From Streptomyces aculeolatus (lineage in GTDB: Bacteria > Actinomycetota > Actinomycetes > Streptomycetales > Streptomycetaceae), in assembly GCF_020400605.1 (NCBI RefSeq), contig NZ_JAINRD010000006.1, positions 62,001 to 126,000 of the forward strand: a stretch of DNA of 64,000 bases, given 5' to 3'. Below the pieces are notes generated by a model. The model saw nothing but the letters and a program-made list of their open reading frames with translations. It made no database searches and had not been told where the DNA came from. This document shows, in pieces, positions 35,184 through 44,086 of the stretch. Made by a program: the position numbers and the translations under genes. The stretch's first letter is position 1. Each line of letters begins with the position of its first letter.

Positions 35184-35474
35184 ATGGAATTCCTCATCAA
35201 CATACGCATCACCTGGCCGGAGGGCATGGACCCGGAGTACAAGGACTCCGTCTCCCAGGCCGAACGCCGCCGCGCGGCGGAACTCGCCGAGGCGGGCCAC
35301 CTGGTCCGCATGTGGCGGGTCCCGGGCCGCACGGACAACTGGGGCCTGTGGCGGGCGGCGGACCCGACGGAGATGCACGCGATCATCTCGTCGCTGCCGG
35401 TATGGCCCTGGATGGACGTCACGGTCCACGCCCTGGCGGTCCACCCGGTGGACCCCAGGGCGGCGGAGGTGTGA
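35184..35474 (+). CDS. Muconolactone delta-isomerase-like protein
   Basis: Predicted 96-residue protein of the muconolactone isomerase family (PF02426-like): MEFLINIRITWPEGMDPEY, AERRRAAELAEAGHLVRMWR, GRTDNWGLWRAADPTEMHAI and VWPWMDVTVHALAVHP. Classical members isomerise muconolactone in the beta-ketoadipate pathway, but no other gene of that pathway is here and many relatives are of unknown function. Last gene of the operon, 34 bp after the aldehyde dehydrogenase, which fits a ring-derived or lactone intermediate. Confidence 0.85.
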   Translation: MEFLINIRITWPEGMDPEYKDSVSQAERRRAAELAEAGHLVRMWRVPGRTDNWGLWRAADPTEMHAIISSLPVWPWMDVTVHALAVHPVDPRAAEV

Positions 35475-35498
35475 GAAGTGGGGCAGAGCCGAGTCCTC

Positions 35499-35517
35499 AG
35501 TGATCACTCAATGGAGT
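35499..35517. promoter_or_regulatory. Palindrome upstream of the Uma2 gene
   Basis: AGTGATCACT (35499-35508, perfect) followed by ACTC-AATG-GAGT (35506-35517). Overlapping dyads between the end of the catabolic operon and the Uma2 gene suggest an operator or weak terminator. Confidence 0.4.
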
Positions 35518-35590
35518 GACTCATCACGTAATGTGACCCATCCGTGGTCGGGGCGGGTGAAGCTGGCGCCCACCTGGAAAGGAGGGCACC

Positions 35591-36181
35591 ATGACGGTTA
35601 TGGCCGAACGCACCACGTCTCACATGTTGGTAGAGGAGTTCGAGGAGATCGCCTCCGCCGCGCCCGAGACCGTCACGTTGGAGTTCCTCAACGGACGGAT
35701 CGAGGAGAAGCGTGTGCCGGACGGAGACCACGACGAGATCGTCAGGTGGCTGCTAAGGCGGTGCATGCAGCAGCGACCCGATCTCTTTCTCTACCCCGCC
35801 GGGCGGGGGCTGAAGGTCGAGGAGTACCGGAAGGGGCGCGCCCGCCCGGACGGGGTTCTGGCACCGGACGGGCACTTCGCCGGCGAGGGCGAGTGGTCTG
35901 ATCCCGAGGGCGTGCTGATGGTCGTGGAGGTCACGTCGCATGACGGGGACACCGACCGCCGTGACCGGCAGGACAAGCCGGCCGCCTACGCGGCAGCCGG
36001 CATCCCCGTCTACCTCCTGGTGGACCGCGACGCCGGCACGGTCGTCGTGCACACCAACCCCGATGCCGAGCGCGGCTGCTATCTGGATACCCACCGGGCT
36101 CCCTTCGGCGAGGAGGTCGTCCTTCCCGACCCGGTGGGTATCACGCTCGACACGGATATCCTGAAGAGCTGGGTCGGCTGA
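35591..36181 (+). CDS. Uma2-family (DUF820) putative endonuclease-fold protein
   Basis: Predicted 196-residue cytoplasmic protein; ATG after AAAGGAGGG. PD-(D/E)XK-type restriction-fold residues of the Uma2 family are visible: ARPDGVLAP (Asp), VLMVVEVTSHDG (Glu) and DRQDKPAAYAAAGIPVYLLVD (Lys and helix). These proteins are very abundant in streptomycetes and cyanobacteria, but their substrates are unproven. Stands alone, converging with the ABC permease gene 26 bp downstream. Confidence 0.9.
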   Translation: MTVMAERTTSHMLVEEFEEIASAAPETVTLEFLNGRIEEKRVPDGDHDEIVRWLLRRCMQQRPDLFLYPAGRGLKVEEYRKGRARPDGVLAPDGHFAGEGEWSDPEGVLMVVEVTSHDGDTDRRDRQDKPAAYAAAGIPVYLLVDRDAGTVVVHTNPDAERGCYLDTHRAPFGEEVVLPDPVGITLDTDILKSWVG

Positions 36182-36207
36182 CCCTCGGCCCGTTCACGAC
36201 GGCACCC

Positions 36208-38658
36208 TCACTCCGAGCGCAGGGCCGTTGCCGTGCGGGTGGCTGCTGCCCAGGTGGCGGGGAGAAGCGCGCCCGCGGTGGCTATCGCCACACCCGCCAG
36301 AGCCAGGAGGAGCAGGTGCGCGGGCGTGTAGATGTCGACCAGGGCGTCCGGGATGTTCGTGCCGACCGAGCGGCCCATCTCCGGGACCACGTAGTGGTGG
36401 AGGGCCACGCCCAGGGGCACGCCCGCCGCGCCCGCGGCCAGGCCGATGCCCGCGACCGACGTGAGGACCATCGCGACCGTCTGCCTCGGGCTCATGCCCA
36501 GGGCCTTGAACACGCCCAGGTCGTGGACCCGTTCGCGGGTGTCGAGGACGACGGTGTTGAGGACGCCCAGGCAGGCCACCGCCACCAGCATCGCCGTGAG
36601 CATCGCGATCAGCGCCTGCATGGCGACGATCACCGGCGACTGCTCGTCGTCCTCGGAGAAGGTCCCCTCGGCGCCCAGCGGTTGGAGGTCGGCGTTGAGC
36701 GCTTCGAGGTAGGCGCTCCGGTCGGTGCCCGGGGTCAGGTCCACCGCCCACTCGGCGGGTTCGAGGTCGGGGACGAGGGCGGCGACGGAGGCGTACGCGG
36801 TGCGGACGGCCATGCCCTCGTCGCCGAGGTCGAAGACCTCGCCGACGATGCGGAGTTCGGCCGTGCGGCCGCCGTCGCGGAGGGTCACGGTGTCGCCGAT
36901 CTCGGTGCCGGTGGCCGCCAGGAAGCGGGCGGGTGCGACCGCCTCGCCGCGGGCGGCGAACCAGCGGCCGGCGGCGAGGCGGTGGCCGTCGGCGGGGGCC
37001 TCGCCGCGGTACGTGACCAGGGGTACGGCGCCCTTCCGGCCGGTGACCGCCACGTCCGCCTCGGCGGTGGCGAAGTAGTGCTCCGTCTCCTCGCGGGCGC
37101 CGATCGCCGCCGCGATCTCCTTGGCGGAGGCGGCGGATCCGGTGGATCCGGCGGGGGAGGGGGGTGCCGGTGAGGGGGCCGGTCCCGCGCCGGGGGGTGC
37201 CTCTTCGTGCTCGCCCGAGACGCCCGGTCCGCCCGGCGCACCCGGTGCGCCCGGGCCCACCATCCGGTGCACCATCACATCCCCCGTCGCGTCCGGCGTC
37301 CCCTCCCGCTCCAGCGCCAGCAGCGACGTCCCCAGCCCCACCGCGAACGTCACCGCCAGCGCCCCGAACGTCACCGCCGCCGCCATCGTCGCCGATCGCG
37401 CCGGCCGGGCGAACGGGCCCGCCAGGCCCAGCCCCACCGCCCGCGGCAGCGGCAGCCGGCCGACCAGGTGCCGTACCCGGCGGCCCCGCGCCGCGCGCGG
37501 TGTGCGGCCGACGCTGAGCGCCGCCGTCGTACGGAGCCGGGCCGCCCGCAGCGCCGGGCCCAGGGCCGTCGCCGCGACGAGGACGAGCACCGCCGCCGGC
37601 ACCGCGAGCGAGACCCAGAGGGGGATGAGGATCCGCCCCGTGCCGTACGCGGTCGCCACCTCGTGCATCAGCGGCACGGACAGCGCGTTGCCCGCGACCG
37701 CGCCCAGCACCGCCCCCACCGCCGCCGGGATCACCGCCTGCGCGACGTACGCCCGCCCGACCTGCGGCGGCGTGAAGCCCAGCGACTTCAGTATCCCGAT
37801 CCGCCGCGTCGCCGCGCCCACCGCGCCGCTGACGACGATGCTCACGATCAGCACCGACATCGCCAGCCCCAGCAGCGCGAAGGCGGTCACGAACGGGATG
37901 AAGGCGGCGGTGTTCTCGTCCGCGAGCTGCTTGACGTCCAGGTACGACTGCGACCCCGTCAGCGCCCCCGCGGGCGCGGCGGCGGCCACCGCCTTGCGCC
38001 CCGCCGCGACGTCGGCGCGGGAGCCGGCGTCGTCGAGGCGGTAGAGCATCTGGCGGTCCGGGCGGGGGCCGTCGGGCGCGGTCAGCCCGCCGAGCTGCGC
38101 CGGTACGACCCAGCCGTCGGCGCTCTCGCCCACCGACTCGGCGATCCCGACGACCTTCAGCGTCGGACTGCCCGGCACGCCGTCGACCCGCACCCGCGCG
38201 CCGAGCACCATGTCCGGTGCCCGCGCGCCCGACTCGATCACGATCTCGCCGGGCGCCCGCGCCCAGCGGCCCTCCGTGACGTCCAGGTCGTCCACGGGAC
38301 CGCCGGCCGACTTCCGCCCCGCGACCGTCAACGGCGGCGACATGGCCCCCGCGGGCGCGGTGGTGACGCGCAGCCGCAGCGAGGTGATCCCGTACGGGCC
38401 GGAGGCCGCGGCGACGCCCTCGGCGCCGGCGGTGGCCGCCACCTGCGCGGCCGTCGCCTCCGCGGCGGCGAACTGCCCGGTGAGGTGGGCGCCGTGCTGC
38501 CGGTCGAAGGCGTCGTCGAACGGCGCCCGGGAGCCGACGAGCAGCCCGGTCGCCAGCACGGCGGCGGCGACGGTGAGCAGCGTGGTCAGCACCATCACGG
38601 TGGTCTGCACGCGCCGCCGGCCGACCCCGGCGCGCACCACCCGGCCCAGGGCGCTCAT
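36208..38658 (-). CDS. ABC transporter permease, FtsX/MacB type, two FtsX domains
   Basis: Predicted 816-residue membrane protein. It has an N-terminal helix (TTVMVLTTLLTVAAAVLATG), a first MacB-like outside domain, three helices, a second helix plus outside domain and three C-terminal helices (MLTAMLVAVACLGVLNTVVL; GLAAGAAGVPLGVALHHYV; LLLLALAGVAIATAGALLP). RERVHDLGVFKALGMSPRQ and TRRIGILKSLGFTPPQ are the two FtsX coupling motifs. A Gly/Pro-rich insert (about residues 480-530) interrupts the second outside domain. Overlaps the ATPase gene by four bases. Such pairs export lipids, peptides or antibiotics, or remodel the envelope. Confidence 0.92.
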   Translation of the reverse strand: MSALGRVVRAGVGRRRVQTTVMVLTTLLTVAAAVLATGLLVGSRAPFDDAFDRQHGAHLTGQFAAAEATAAQVAATAGAEGVAAASGPYGITSLRLRVTTAPAGAMSPPLTVAGRKSAGGPVDDLDVTEGRWARAPGEIVIESGARAPDMVLGARVRVDGVPGSPTLKVVGIAESVGESADGWVVPAQLGGLTAPDGPRPDRQMLYRLDDAGSRADVAAGRKAVAAAAPAGALTGSQSYLDVKQLADENTAAFIPFVTAFALLGLAMSVLIVSIVVSGAVGAATRRIGILKSLGFTPPQVGRAYVAQAVIPAAVGAVLGAVAGNALSVPLMHEVATAYGTGRILIPLWVSLAVPAAVLVLVAATALGPALRAARLRTTAALSVGRTPRAARGRRVRHLVGRLPLPRAVGLGLAGPFARPARSATMAAAVTFGALAVTFAVGLGTSLLALEREGTPDATGDVMVHRMVGPGAPGAPGGPGVSGEHEEAPPGAGPAPSPAPPSPAGSTGSAASAKEIAAAIGAREETEHYFATAEADVAVTGRKGAVPLVTYRGEAPADGHRLAAGRWFAARGEAVAPARFLAATGTEIGDTVTLRDGGRTAELRIVGEVFDLGDEGMAVRTAYASVAALVPDLEPAEWAVDLTPGTDRSAYLEALNADLQPLGAEGTFSEDDEQSPVIVAMQALIAMLTAMLVAVACLGVLNTVVLDTRERVHDLGVFKALGMSPRQTVAMVLTSVAGIGLAAGAAGVPLGVALHHYVVPEMGRSVGTNIPDALVDIYTPAHLLLLALAGVAIATAGALLPATWAAATRTATALRSE

Positions 38659-39500
38659 CGGACGGCCCCGGGGCGGCCGCCCCGCGCGGCGGCGGCGCCG
38701 TACGAGGTGCCCGTGGCGCCGGCCGCAGCACCGCCCGCGGCACTGCTTGCGTCACCGCCCGCGGCACCGCCCGTGCCGCCGGCCGCGCTGTCCCGCGCGA
38801 TCCGCCCGTCCACCAGCTCCACCGTCCGCGTCGCGCACGACTCCGCGAGCGCCAGGTCGTGCGTCACCAGCACGATCGTCTGCCCGTCCGCGTGCAGATC
38901 CCGCAGCAGCTCGCGGACTTCCGCCCCCGACGCGGTGTCCAGCGCGCCCGTGGGCTCGTCGGCGAGCAGCAGCGGAGGCCGGTTCATCAGCGCCCGCGCC
39001 ACCGCCACGCGCTGCCGTTCGCCGCCCGACAGCCGGCCGGGGTACGCGCGGGCGTGCCGCTCGATACCGAGGTACGCGAGCAGTTCCGCGGCCCGCGCGG
39101 CGGCCCGGGCGCGCGGCATCCCGGCCAACTGGGCCGGCAGCAGCACGTTGTCGGCGACGGTGAGGTCGTCCAGCAGGTTGAAGAACTGGAAGACCATGCC
39201 GACCGACGCCCTGCGGTACTTCGCCGACGCGCTCTCGCTCAGCCCGTCCACGCGCAGGCCGTCGACGCCGACGGTGCCGGCGTCCGGCCGGTCCAGGCCG
39301 GCGATCAGGTTGAGCAGCGTCGACTTGCCGCTGCCGGACGGGCCGAGGACGGCGAGCGCCTGCCCGGTGGGCACCGCGAGGGTGAGGTCGTCCAGCGCGG
39401 GCGGGCCCTCCTCGTACGTCCTGCTGACCCCGCGCAGGTCGATGAGTACCTCGGCACCGCGGTCGCTCTCGGTGCGGACGGTGTGCGGTGGTGCGGTCAT
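38655..39500 (-). CDS. ABC transporter ATP-binding protein (MacB/LolD type)
   Basis: Predicted 281-residue ATPase. Walker A GPSGSGKST, Q-loop VFQFFNLL, signature LSGGERQRV, Walker B LLLADEPTGALD and switch VTHD are intact. The C-terminal 45 residues are a low-complexity Gly/Ala/Ser tail. First gene of a two-gene exporter operon, divergent from the histidine kinase at 39753. This arrangement suggests that the kinase controls the exporter. Confidence 0.93.
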   Translation of the reverse strand: MTAPPHTVRTESDRGAEVLIDLRGVSRTYEEGPPALDDLTLAVPTGQALAVLGPSGSGKSTLLNLIAGLDRPDAGTVGVDGLRVDGLSESASAKYRRASVGMVFQFFNLLDDLTVADNVLLPAQLAGMPRARAAARAAELLAYLGIERHARAYPGRLSGGERQRVAVARALMNRPPLLLADEPTGALDTASGAEVRELLRDLHADGQTIVLVTHDLALAESCATRTVELVDGRIARDSAAGGTGGAAGGDASSAAGGAAAGATGTSYGAAAARGGRPGAVR

Positions 39501-39552
39501 GGCCCGGGTCCTCCCCAGCTCGGCGGCCGGCGCGTGCGCCGTACGTCGTGGT

Positions 39553-39562
39553 GTCGTACGAC
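39553..39562. promoter_or_regulatory. Palindrome-rich divergent control region
   Basis: GTCGTACGAC is a perfect 10-bp palindrome amid repeated tcgtacg/gtcgtg motifs (39541-39580) between the ABC exporter and the kinase gene. A plausible response-regulator or TetR-type site; not assignable further. Confidence 0.4.
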
Positions 39563-39752
39563 GCAGTCGTGCGTCGTGCCGCCAGACGCTAGGCGCGGCG
39601 GGGGAGCGGGCACGTCCGCCGCGGTGCGGAAGGTCCGTACCGCATCCGGCCGATGCGGGGCGGCGTCATCCGCGCGATGTAGGCGCCGGGTGGACGAGGG
39701 GTGGGCCCCGCGGTGGATCCGGTGGCCGGGAACGGGTTGGCACACTGAGGCG

Positions 39753-41330
39753 GTGACGTGGGCGGGTGCGGTCATCGGGCGGTACGGGCGCGGAGCGGGG
39801 CGGGCGCGCGGGTGGTTCGCGCGGGCGCGTACGGGCGGGGGCGTGCCGCCGCGGCTGTCCCGGTGGGCCTGGACCGCCGACGTGGCGCTCGCCCTGGTGC
39901 TGTCCGTGGGCACGGTCGTCGCCGACCTCGACCGCTCGTTCTTCGAGCCGCGCCAGGACGCCCCGCAGGAGATCGGACCGAACGGTGTCGGCCCGCGCGA
40001 GATCGGGCCGCCGCCACCCGGCCGGCCGGGGATCGCGGAGCCCGGTTCGCCGCTGTTCCCGGAGCCCGGTTCGCCGCGGGTGCCCGAGCCCGGTTCGCCG
40101 CTCTTTCCGGAGCCCGGTTCGCCGGGGGTGCCCGAGCGCGACGGGACCGGGCGGGAAGTGCCGCCCCCCGCCTACGAGTACCCCCCGCCACCGGTCATCG
40201 AGCACGTGCTGCCGCCCGCCCGGAGCTGGGAGTTGGCGCTCGCGGCGCTCACCGCGCTGCCGCTGGTCCTGCGCCGCCGCTACCCGCTCACCGCGTTCTG
40301 CGCGGTGCTCGCCGCGGCCTCGGCGTTCCACCTGGGCGAGGTGGCCCGGGGCGCGACGGCGTTCGCGTTCGCCGCCGGGGTGGTGGGGGCGTACAGCGCG
40401 GTGATGTACAGCCCGTACCGCAGGAGGGCGCTGGTCGGCCTGGTCGCCGGGGTGCCGCTGTTCGCGGCGGCGGGGGTGGTGCCGGAGGTGGGGCGCGGGT
40501 TCGTACCGCTGCTGGTGCTGCTGCCGATAGGGCTGGCCGCCAACGCGATCCACACCTGGCAGCAGCGCCTGCGCGCACTCCAGGAGCAGCAGGAGGCGGC
40601 GACGCGGCTGGCGGTGGACCAGGAGCGGTCGCGGATCGCGCGCGAACTGCACGACGTCGTCACGCACAACGTCAGCATGATGACGATCCAGGCGGGCGCG
40701 GCGCGCAAGGTGCTCGACACGTCGCCGGAGCAGGCGCGGGAGGCGATGAGCGCGGTGGAGGCCGCCGGGCGGGCGGCGATGGCGGAGCTGCGGCACGTGA
40801 TGGGGCTGCTGACGATGGCGGCGACCACCGACCCCGCCCTCGACGTCGACCTGGCCCCCCAGCCGGGCCTCGGCCAACTCGCCGCCCTCGCCGGGCGCGT
40901 ACGCGACACGGGTGTGCCCGTCGAACTGTCGGTGACCGGCACCCCCGAGGCGCCGCTGCCGGCCGGCGTCGACCTCGCCGCGTACCGCGTCGTGCAGGAG
41001 GCGCTGACCAACGCCGTCAAGCACGCCGCCGGGGCCTCCGTCGCCGTCGCGGTGGCGCACGCGCCGGGCGAACTGCGCGTCGAGGTGACCGACACCGGCG
41101 GCCGGACCACCGCCCGCGCCGCGGCCGGCAGCGGCCGCGGCCTCATCGGCCTGCGCGAACGCCTCGCGGTCTACGGCGGCACACTCCAGGCCACCCCCCG
41201 CCCCCACGGCGGCTACCGCGTCCGCGCCCTGATCCCCCTCCCGGACCCGCCACCCGAGGAAGAGCCCGCTCGGCACGGACCGGGCGGTGGGCATGCCCCT
41301 GGCTTGGACGGGGGTGCCGTGCAGACATAA
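39753..41330 (+). CDS. Sensor histidine kinase (HisKA_3/NarL-partner type), no adjacent response regulator
   Basis: Predicted 525-residue membrane kinase; GTG at 39753. After the first helix (TADVALALVLSVGTVVADL), a Pro-rich outside loop contains four 24-bp repeats (EPGSPLFP/EPGSPRVP). More helices follow, then the dimerisation helix with the phospho-accepting His300 (IARELHDVVTHNVSMM) and an HATPase domain (VVQEALTNAVKHAAG; GRGLIGLRERLAVYGG). Such kinases normally precede a LuxR-type response regulator. Here the TAA stop overlaps the region of an Rrf2 gene, and no response regulator is in the window. It is divergent from the exporter at 36208-39500. Confidence 0.9.
   Translation: MTWAGAVIGRYGRGAGRARGWFARARTGGGVPPRLSRWAWTADVALALVLSVGTVVADLDRSFFEPRQDAPQEIGPNGVGPREIGPPPPGRPGIAEPGSPLFPEPGSPRVPEPGSPLFPEPGSPGVPERDGTGREVPPPAYEYPPPPVIEHVLPPARSWELALAALTALPLVLRRRYPLTAFCAVLAAASAFHLGEVARGATAFAFAAGVVGAYSAVMYSPYRRRALVGLVAGVPLFAAAGVVPEVGRGFVPLLVLLPIGLAANAIHTWQQRLRALQEQQEAATRLAVDQERSRIARELHDVVTHNVSMMTIQAGAARKVLDTSPEQAREAMSAVEAAGRAAMAELRHVMGLLTMAATTDPALDVDLAPQPGLGQLAALAGRVRDTGVPVELSVTGTPEAPLPAGVDLAAYRVVQEALTNAVKHAAGASVAVAVAHAPGELRVEVTDTGGRTTARAAAGSGRGLIGLRERLAVYGGTLQATPRPHGGYRVRALIPLPDPPPEEEPARHGPGGGHAPGLDGGAVQT
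40038..40133. repeat. Tandem repeat, 4 x 24 bp, in the kinase sensor loop
   Basis: Four in-frame 24-bp units, each starting gagcccggttcgccg, alternate between LFP and (R/G)VP endings. This gives an eight-residue Pro/Gly/Glu repeat in the extracytoplasmic loop between the first two membrane helices of the kinase. Confidence 0.95.
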
Positions 41331-41331
41331 T
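41304..41331 (+). promoter_or_regulatory. Promoter for a leaderless Rrf2 transcript
   Basis: TTGGAC (41304-41309), 16-base spacer, CATAAT (41326-41331). The expected start, seven or eight bases downstream, coincides with the ATG at 41339, and there is no ribosome site before it. The -10 overlaps the kinase stop codon. Confidence 0.6.
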
Positions 41332-41338
41332 GACCGGC

Positions 41339-41797
41339 ATGCGGATCTCGGCACGAGCAGACTACGCGGTGCGCGCGGCACTGGAGCTGGCGGCGGCGAC
41401 GGAGGACGCGCCGGTCAAGGCGGAGGCCATCGCGGACGCGCAGGGTATTCCGCACAAGTTCCTGGAGAGCATCCTCGGCGACATGCGCCGCGGCCGGCTG
41501 GTCGTCAGCCAGCGCGGCGGCCGCGGCGGCTACCGCCTCGCCGCGCCCGCCGACGAGATCACCATCGCCGACGTCATACGGGTGGTGGAGGGGCCGCTGG
41601 TCTCCGTGCGCGGGGCCCGGCCGCCGGAGCTGTCGTACGTGGGCCCCGCCGAGTCGCTGCTGCCGCTGTGGATCGCGCTGCGCGTGAACGTGCGCAACAT
41701 CCTCGGGGAGGTCACGCTCGCGGACGTGGCGTCGGCGCGCCTGCCGGGGTACGTGCACGAGCTGGCCGAGGACCCCGACGCGTGGACGAACCCCTGA
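41339..41797 (+). CDS. Rrf2-family transcriptional regulator
   Basis: Predicted 152-residue regulator beginning MRISARADYAVRAALELAA, the standard Rrf2 N-terminus, hence the choice of ATG 41339 over the ATG at 41330. The winged helix includes IADAQGIPHKFLESIL and the QRGGRGGYRLAAP wing. No cysteine occurs anywhere, so it cannot bind an Fe-S cluster as IscR or NsrR do. It probably senses something else or acts through protein contacts. Probably read from its own promoter as a leaderless message, besides read-through from the kinase. Confidence 0.9.
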   Translation: MRISARADYAVRAALELAAATEDAPVKAEAIADAQGIPHKFLESILGDMRRGRLVVSQRGGRGGYRLAAPADEITIADVIRVVEGPLVSVRGARPPELSYVGPAESLLPLWIALRVNVRNILGEVTLADVASARLPGYVHELAEDPDAWTNP

Positions 41798-41877
41798 GGG
41801 CGTAGCGCACACGCGGCGCTCCGTGCCACAGTGGCGGTCGCGTCTCCCCCCACGGACACCCGACTCCGAGGAGAGAC

Positions 41878-43104
41878 GTGCCCGAGAACCGGCACATAGG
41901 CAGGCGGACGCTGCTCACGGGCGTGGCCGCGGGCGGTATCGCGGCCCTGGTCCCGCGGCAGGCGGCGGCGCTTGGCCGGCGCGTGGTGGCCCGCCCCCTG
42001 GCGAACGCGGACGGCTCGCTGCCGATGACGCTCCTGTCGTACGTCCACCCCGCCGGCCGCGCCGTGGGCCGCGCGCTCGGCCCCGACGGCGAGGAGGTGC
42101 AGGCGGCGTGGCACGGCGGGCGGGTACGGCGGCCGCGCGCGCTGCACGCCTCCGGTTCGTACACCCTCCAGGGCGTCAACGCGCGCGGCGCGCTCGTCGG
42201 TTACCACTACCTGCCGGACGAGGACCGCACCCACGCCGTCGCCTGGACCCGCGGGGGCGCGCCCCGGCGGGTGCTGGCGGGCGGCGACTACCGCGCGTGG
42301 GGCTCGCACATCGACGACCGCGGCCGGGTCCTCGTCCAGACCCAGACGGAGTTCCAGGCCGACCCCGAACTCCCCCCGCGCGGCGGCCTGTACGTCCTGC
42401 GCCCCGCCGCCTCCGCCGATCCCGTACGCATCACGCCCCCCGACCCGGAGGCGGTCAACGCGGCCCCCGACGCGCTCGGCGCGGGGGGCCACGTCATCGC
42501 CGGGCAGGTGCGCTTCATGGCCTGGTCGCGGGACCCGTTCCTGTGGCACCGCGGCGAGGTCACCGAACTCACCCGCCTCACGGGCGCGTACCGCCCGGTC
42601 TTCGGCGCGGGCGTCAACGCCCGCGGCGTGGTGGCCGGTTCTGCGGAGGGCGACACGGGGGAGTGGCGGGCGTTCGTCTGGGACGGCGAGCGCCTGACGG
42701 ACTTCACGCGCTTCGACGGCGGCGCCAGCAGCGTCCCCCTCGACGGCCGCTTCCTCAACACCCGCGGCGACGTCATCGGCCGCAGCGACGCCACCGACGG
42801 CCCCTTCCTCTGGACCTCGCGGCACGGTCTGAAGCCCCTCCCCACCCTCCCGGAAGCCCTCTACGGCACCACGGCCACGGCCCTCAACGACCGCGGCGAC
42901 GCGGCCGGGCACTGCTTCACGGAGGAGGGCCAGCGCGCGGTCTACTGGCGCCACGGCGAGGTCGTCGACCTGGGCCTCCCGCGCGGCGCGGTGGAGAGCG
43001 AGGCCAGTTGGCTGACCGACACCGGCGAGGCCCTGGGCACCGCCTCGTTCCCCCACCCCTCGGGCGGCACGGTGACCCGCTGCTACCGCTGGACGGTCCG
43101 CTGA
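41878..43104 (+). CDS. Exported HAF-repeat (beta-propeller-like) protein
   Basis: Predicted 408-residue protein with a GTG start after GAGGAGAGAC and a twin-arginine signal (RRTLLTGVAAGGIAALVP). The mature part is built of about seven repeats of the HAF/extracellular-repeat type, G-x-N-x-R-G-x-V-x-G followed by A-x-x-W (for example GVNARGALVGYHYL, GVNARGVVAGSAEG, ALNDRGDAAGHCF). No catalytic residues are recognisable. Probably a secreted beta-propeller-like protein of unknown role. A palindromic terminator (43120-43143) lies 15 bp past the stop. Confidence 0.82.
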   Translation: MPENRHIGRRTLLTGVAAGGIAALVPRQAAALGRRVVARPLANADGSLPMTLLSYVHPAGRAVGRALGPDGEEVQAAWHGGRVRRPRALHASGSYTLQGVNARGALVGYHYLPDEDRTHAVAWTRGGAPRRVLAGGDYRAWGSHIDDRGRVLVQTQTEFQADPELPPRGGLYVLRPAASADPVRITPPDPEAVNAAPDALGAGGHVIAGQVRFMAWSRDPFLWHRGEVTELTRLTGAYRPVFGAGVNARGVVAGSAEGDTGEWRAFVWDGERLTDFTRFDGGASSVPLDGRFLNTRGDVIGRSDATDGPFLWTSRHGLKPLPTLPEALYGTTATALNDRGDAAGHCFTEEGQRAVYWRHGEVVDLGLPRGAVESEASWLTDTGEALGTASFPHPSGGTVTRCYRWTVR

Positions 43105-43119
43105 CCGGCGGCCCGACGA

Positions 43120-43143
43120 CCGGGCCGCTGATCAGCGGCCCGG
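43120..43143. terminator. Bidirectional palindromic terminator
   Basis: A perfect 24-bp palindrome centred on TGATCA, with GC-rich arms, between two convergent genes (HAF protein and NmrA oxidoreductase). Confidence 0.7.
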
Positions 43144-43204
43144 CGACCTGCCGGCCGGCCCACGGCGCGCGCGACCGCGGGTGCGACGGCGCGCGCCGAG
43201 GGGG

Positions 43205-44056
43205 TCAGGCGCCGAAGTCCGCCGCGTGGTCGCGGGCCCACTCCGCGTACGTGCGGGCCTTGCGGCCCGTGACCTCCGCCACCGTGTCCGTCACCGGCTC
43301 CGGGTGCGTCACCAGCTCGGCGTGGGCCTCCAGGATGCCGTCCGCGAACGACGGGGGCAGGCCCGCCGCCACGTACGCCTCCCGCGCGACGGAGGGCGGG
43401 GACTCCTCGAAGCGGACGTCGCGGCCCAGTGCCGCGCCGATCGTGCGGACCTGCTCGGCCTGGGTCAGGGTCTCCGGGCCCGTCAGGTGGTACGTCTGGC
43501 CGGCGTGGCCCTCGTGGGTCAGTGCGCGCAGGCCGACCGCGGCCACGTCGGCCTCGTGGATGAGGGAGCGGCCCGCCTGCGCGTACGGGGCGTGCACCAC
43601 GTCGCCCGCGCGGATCTGGTCCGCCCAGTGCAGGGTGTTGGCGGCGAAGCCGCCCGCGCGCAGCAGGGTCCACTCCAGGGGCGAGGCCCGCAGCAGGCGT
43701 TCGATGGCGGTGTGGAAGCCGAGGATGCCCTCCGGCTCCTCGTCCGGGTCGTCCGCGGCGCCCCAGGCGGAGACGTACGCGATCCGGCGTACGCCCGCCG
43801 CGATCGCCGCGTCGAGGACGGCGGGGGCGGTGTCGGCGGTGGGCAGCGGCCAGACGAGGAAGACCTCCGAGACGCCGGCGAAGGCCGCGCCCAGCGTCGC
43901 CGGGTCGGCGAGGTCCCCGCGTACGGCCTCCACCCCCGCGGGGAAGTCCGCGCGGGCGGGGTCGCGCACCAGCGCGCGTACCGGCAGGCCCGCCCAGTGC
44001 GCCTGCGCGACCGCCTGACCTCCTACGTTGCCTGTTGCTCCGGTCACCAGGATCAC
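43205..44056 (-). CDS. NmrA-like NAD(P)-binding oxidoreductase
   Basis: Predicted 283-residue atypical short-chain dehydrogenase. It starts at GTG 44056 (VILVTGATGNVGGQAV), with AGGGA eight bases upstream. TGATGNVG is the dinucleotide-binding loop; the region VRALVRDPARA favours NADP. EVFLVWPLPT and RIAYVSAWGA follow, but no canonical YxxxK pair is seen, as in NmrA/QOR2-type quinone reductases or redox sensors. The promoter carries a SoxR/MerR-type dyad with a 19-bp spacer (44087-44117). In S. coelicolor SoxR controls oxidoreductases of related families, so induction by redox-active compounds is likely. Confidence 0.88.
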   Translation of the reverse strand: MILVTGATGNVGGQAVAQAHWAGLPVRALVRDPARADFPAGVEAVRGDLADPATLGAAFAGVSEVFLVWPLPTADTAPAVLDAAIAAGVRRIAYVSAWGAADDPDEEPEGILGFHTAIERLLRASPLEWTLLRAGGFAANTLHWADQIRAGDVVHAPYAQAGRSLIHEADVAAVGLRALTHEGHAGQTYHLTGPETLTQAEQVRTIGAALGRDVRFEESPPSVAREAYVAAGLPPSFADGILEAHAELVTHPEPVTDTVAEVTGRKARTYAEWARDHAADFGA

Positions 44057-44086
44057 AGTTCTTCCCTTTCGTCGGTGGCACCCCCC

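Noticed and set aside
36194..38767. 857-codon minus-strand frame overlapping the FtsX permease
   Set aside because: Arg/Gly/Pro-rich alternative frame on the same strand; the permease frame has membrane helices and FtsX motifs.
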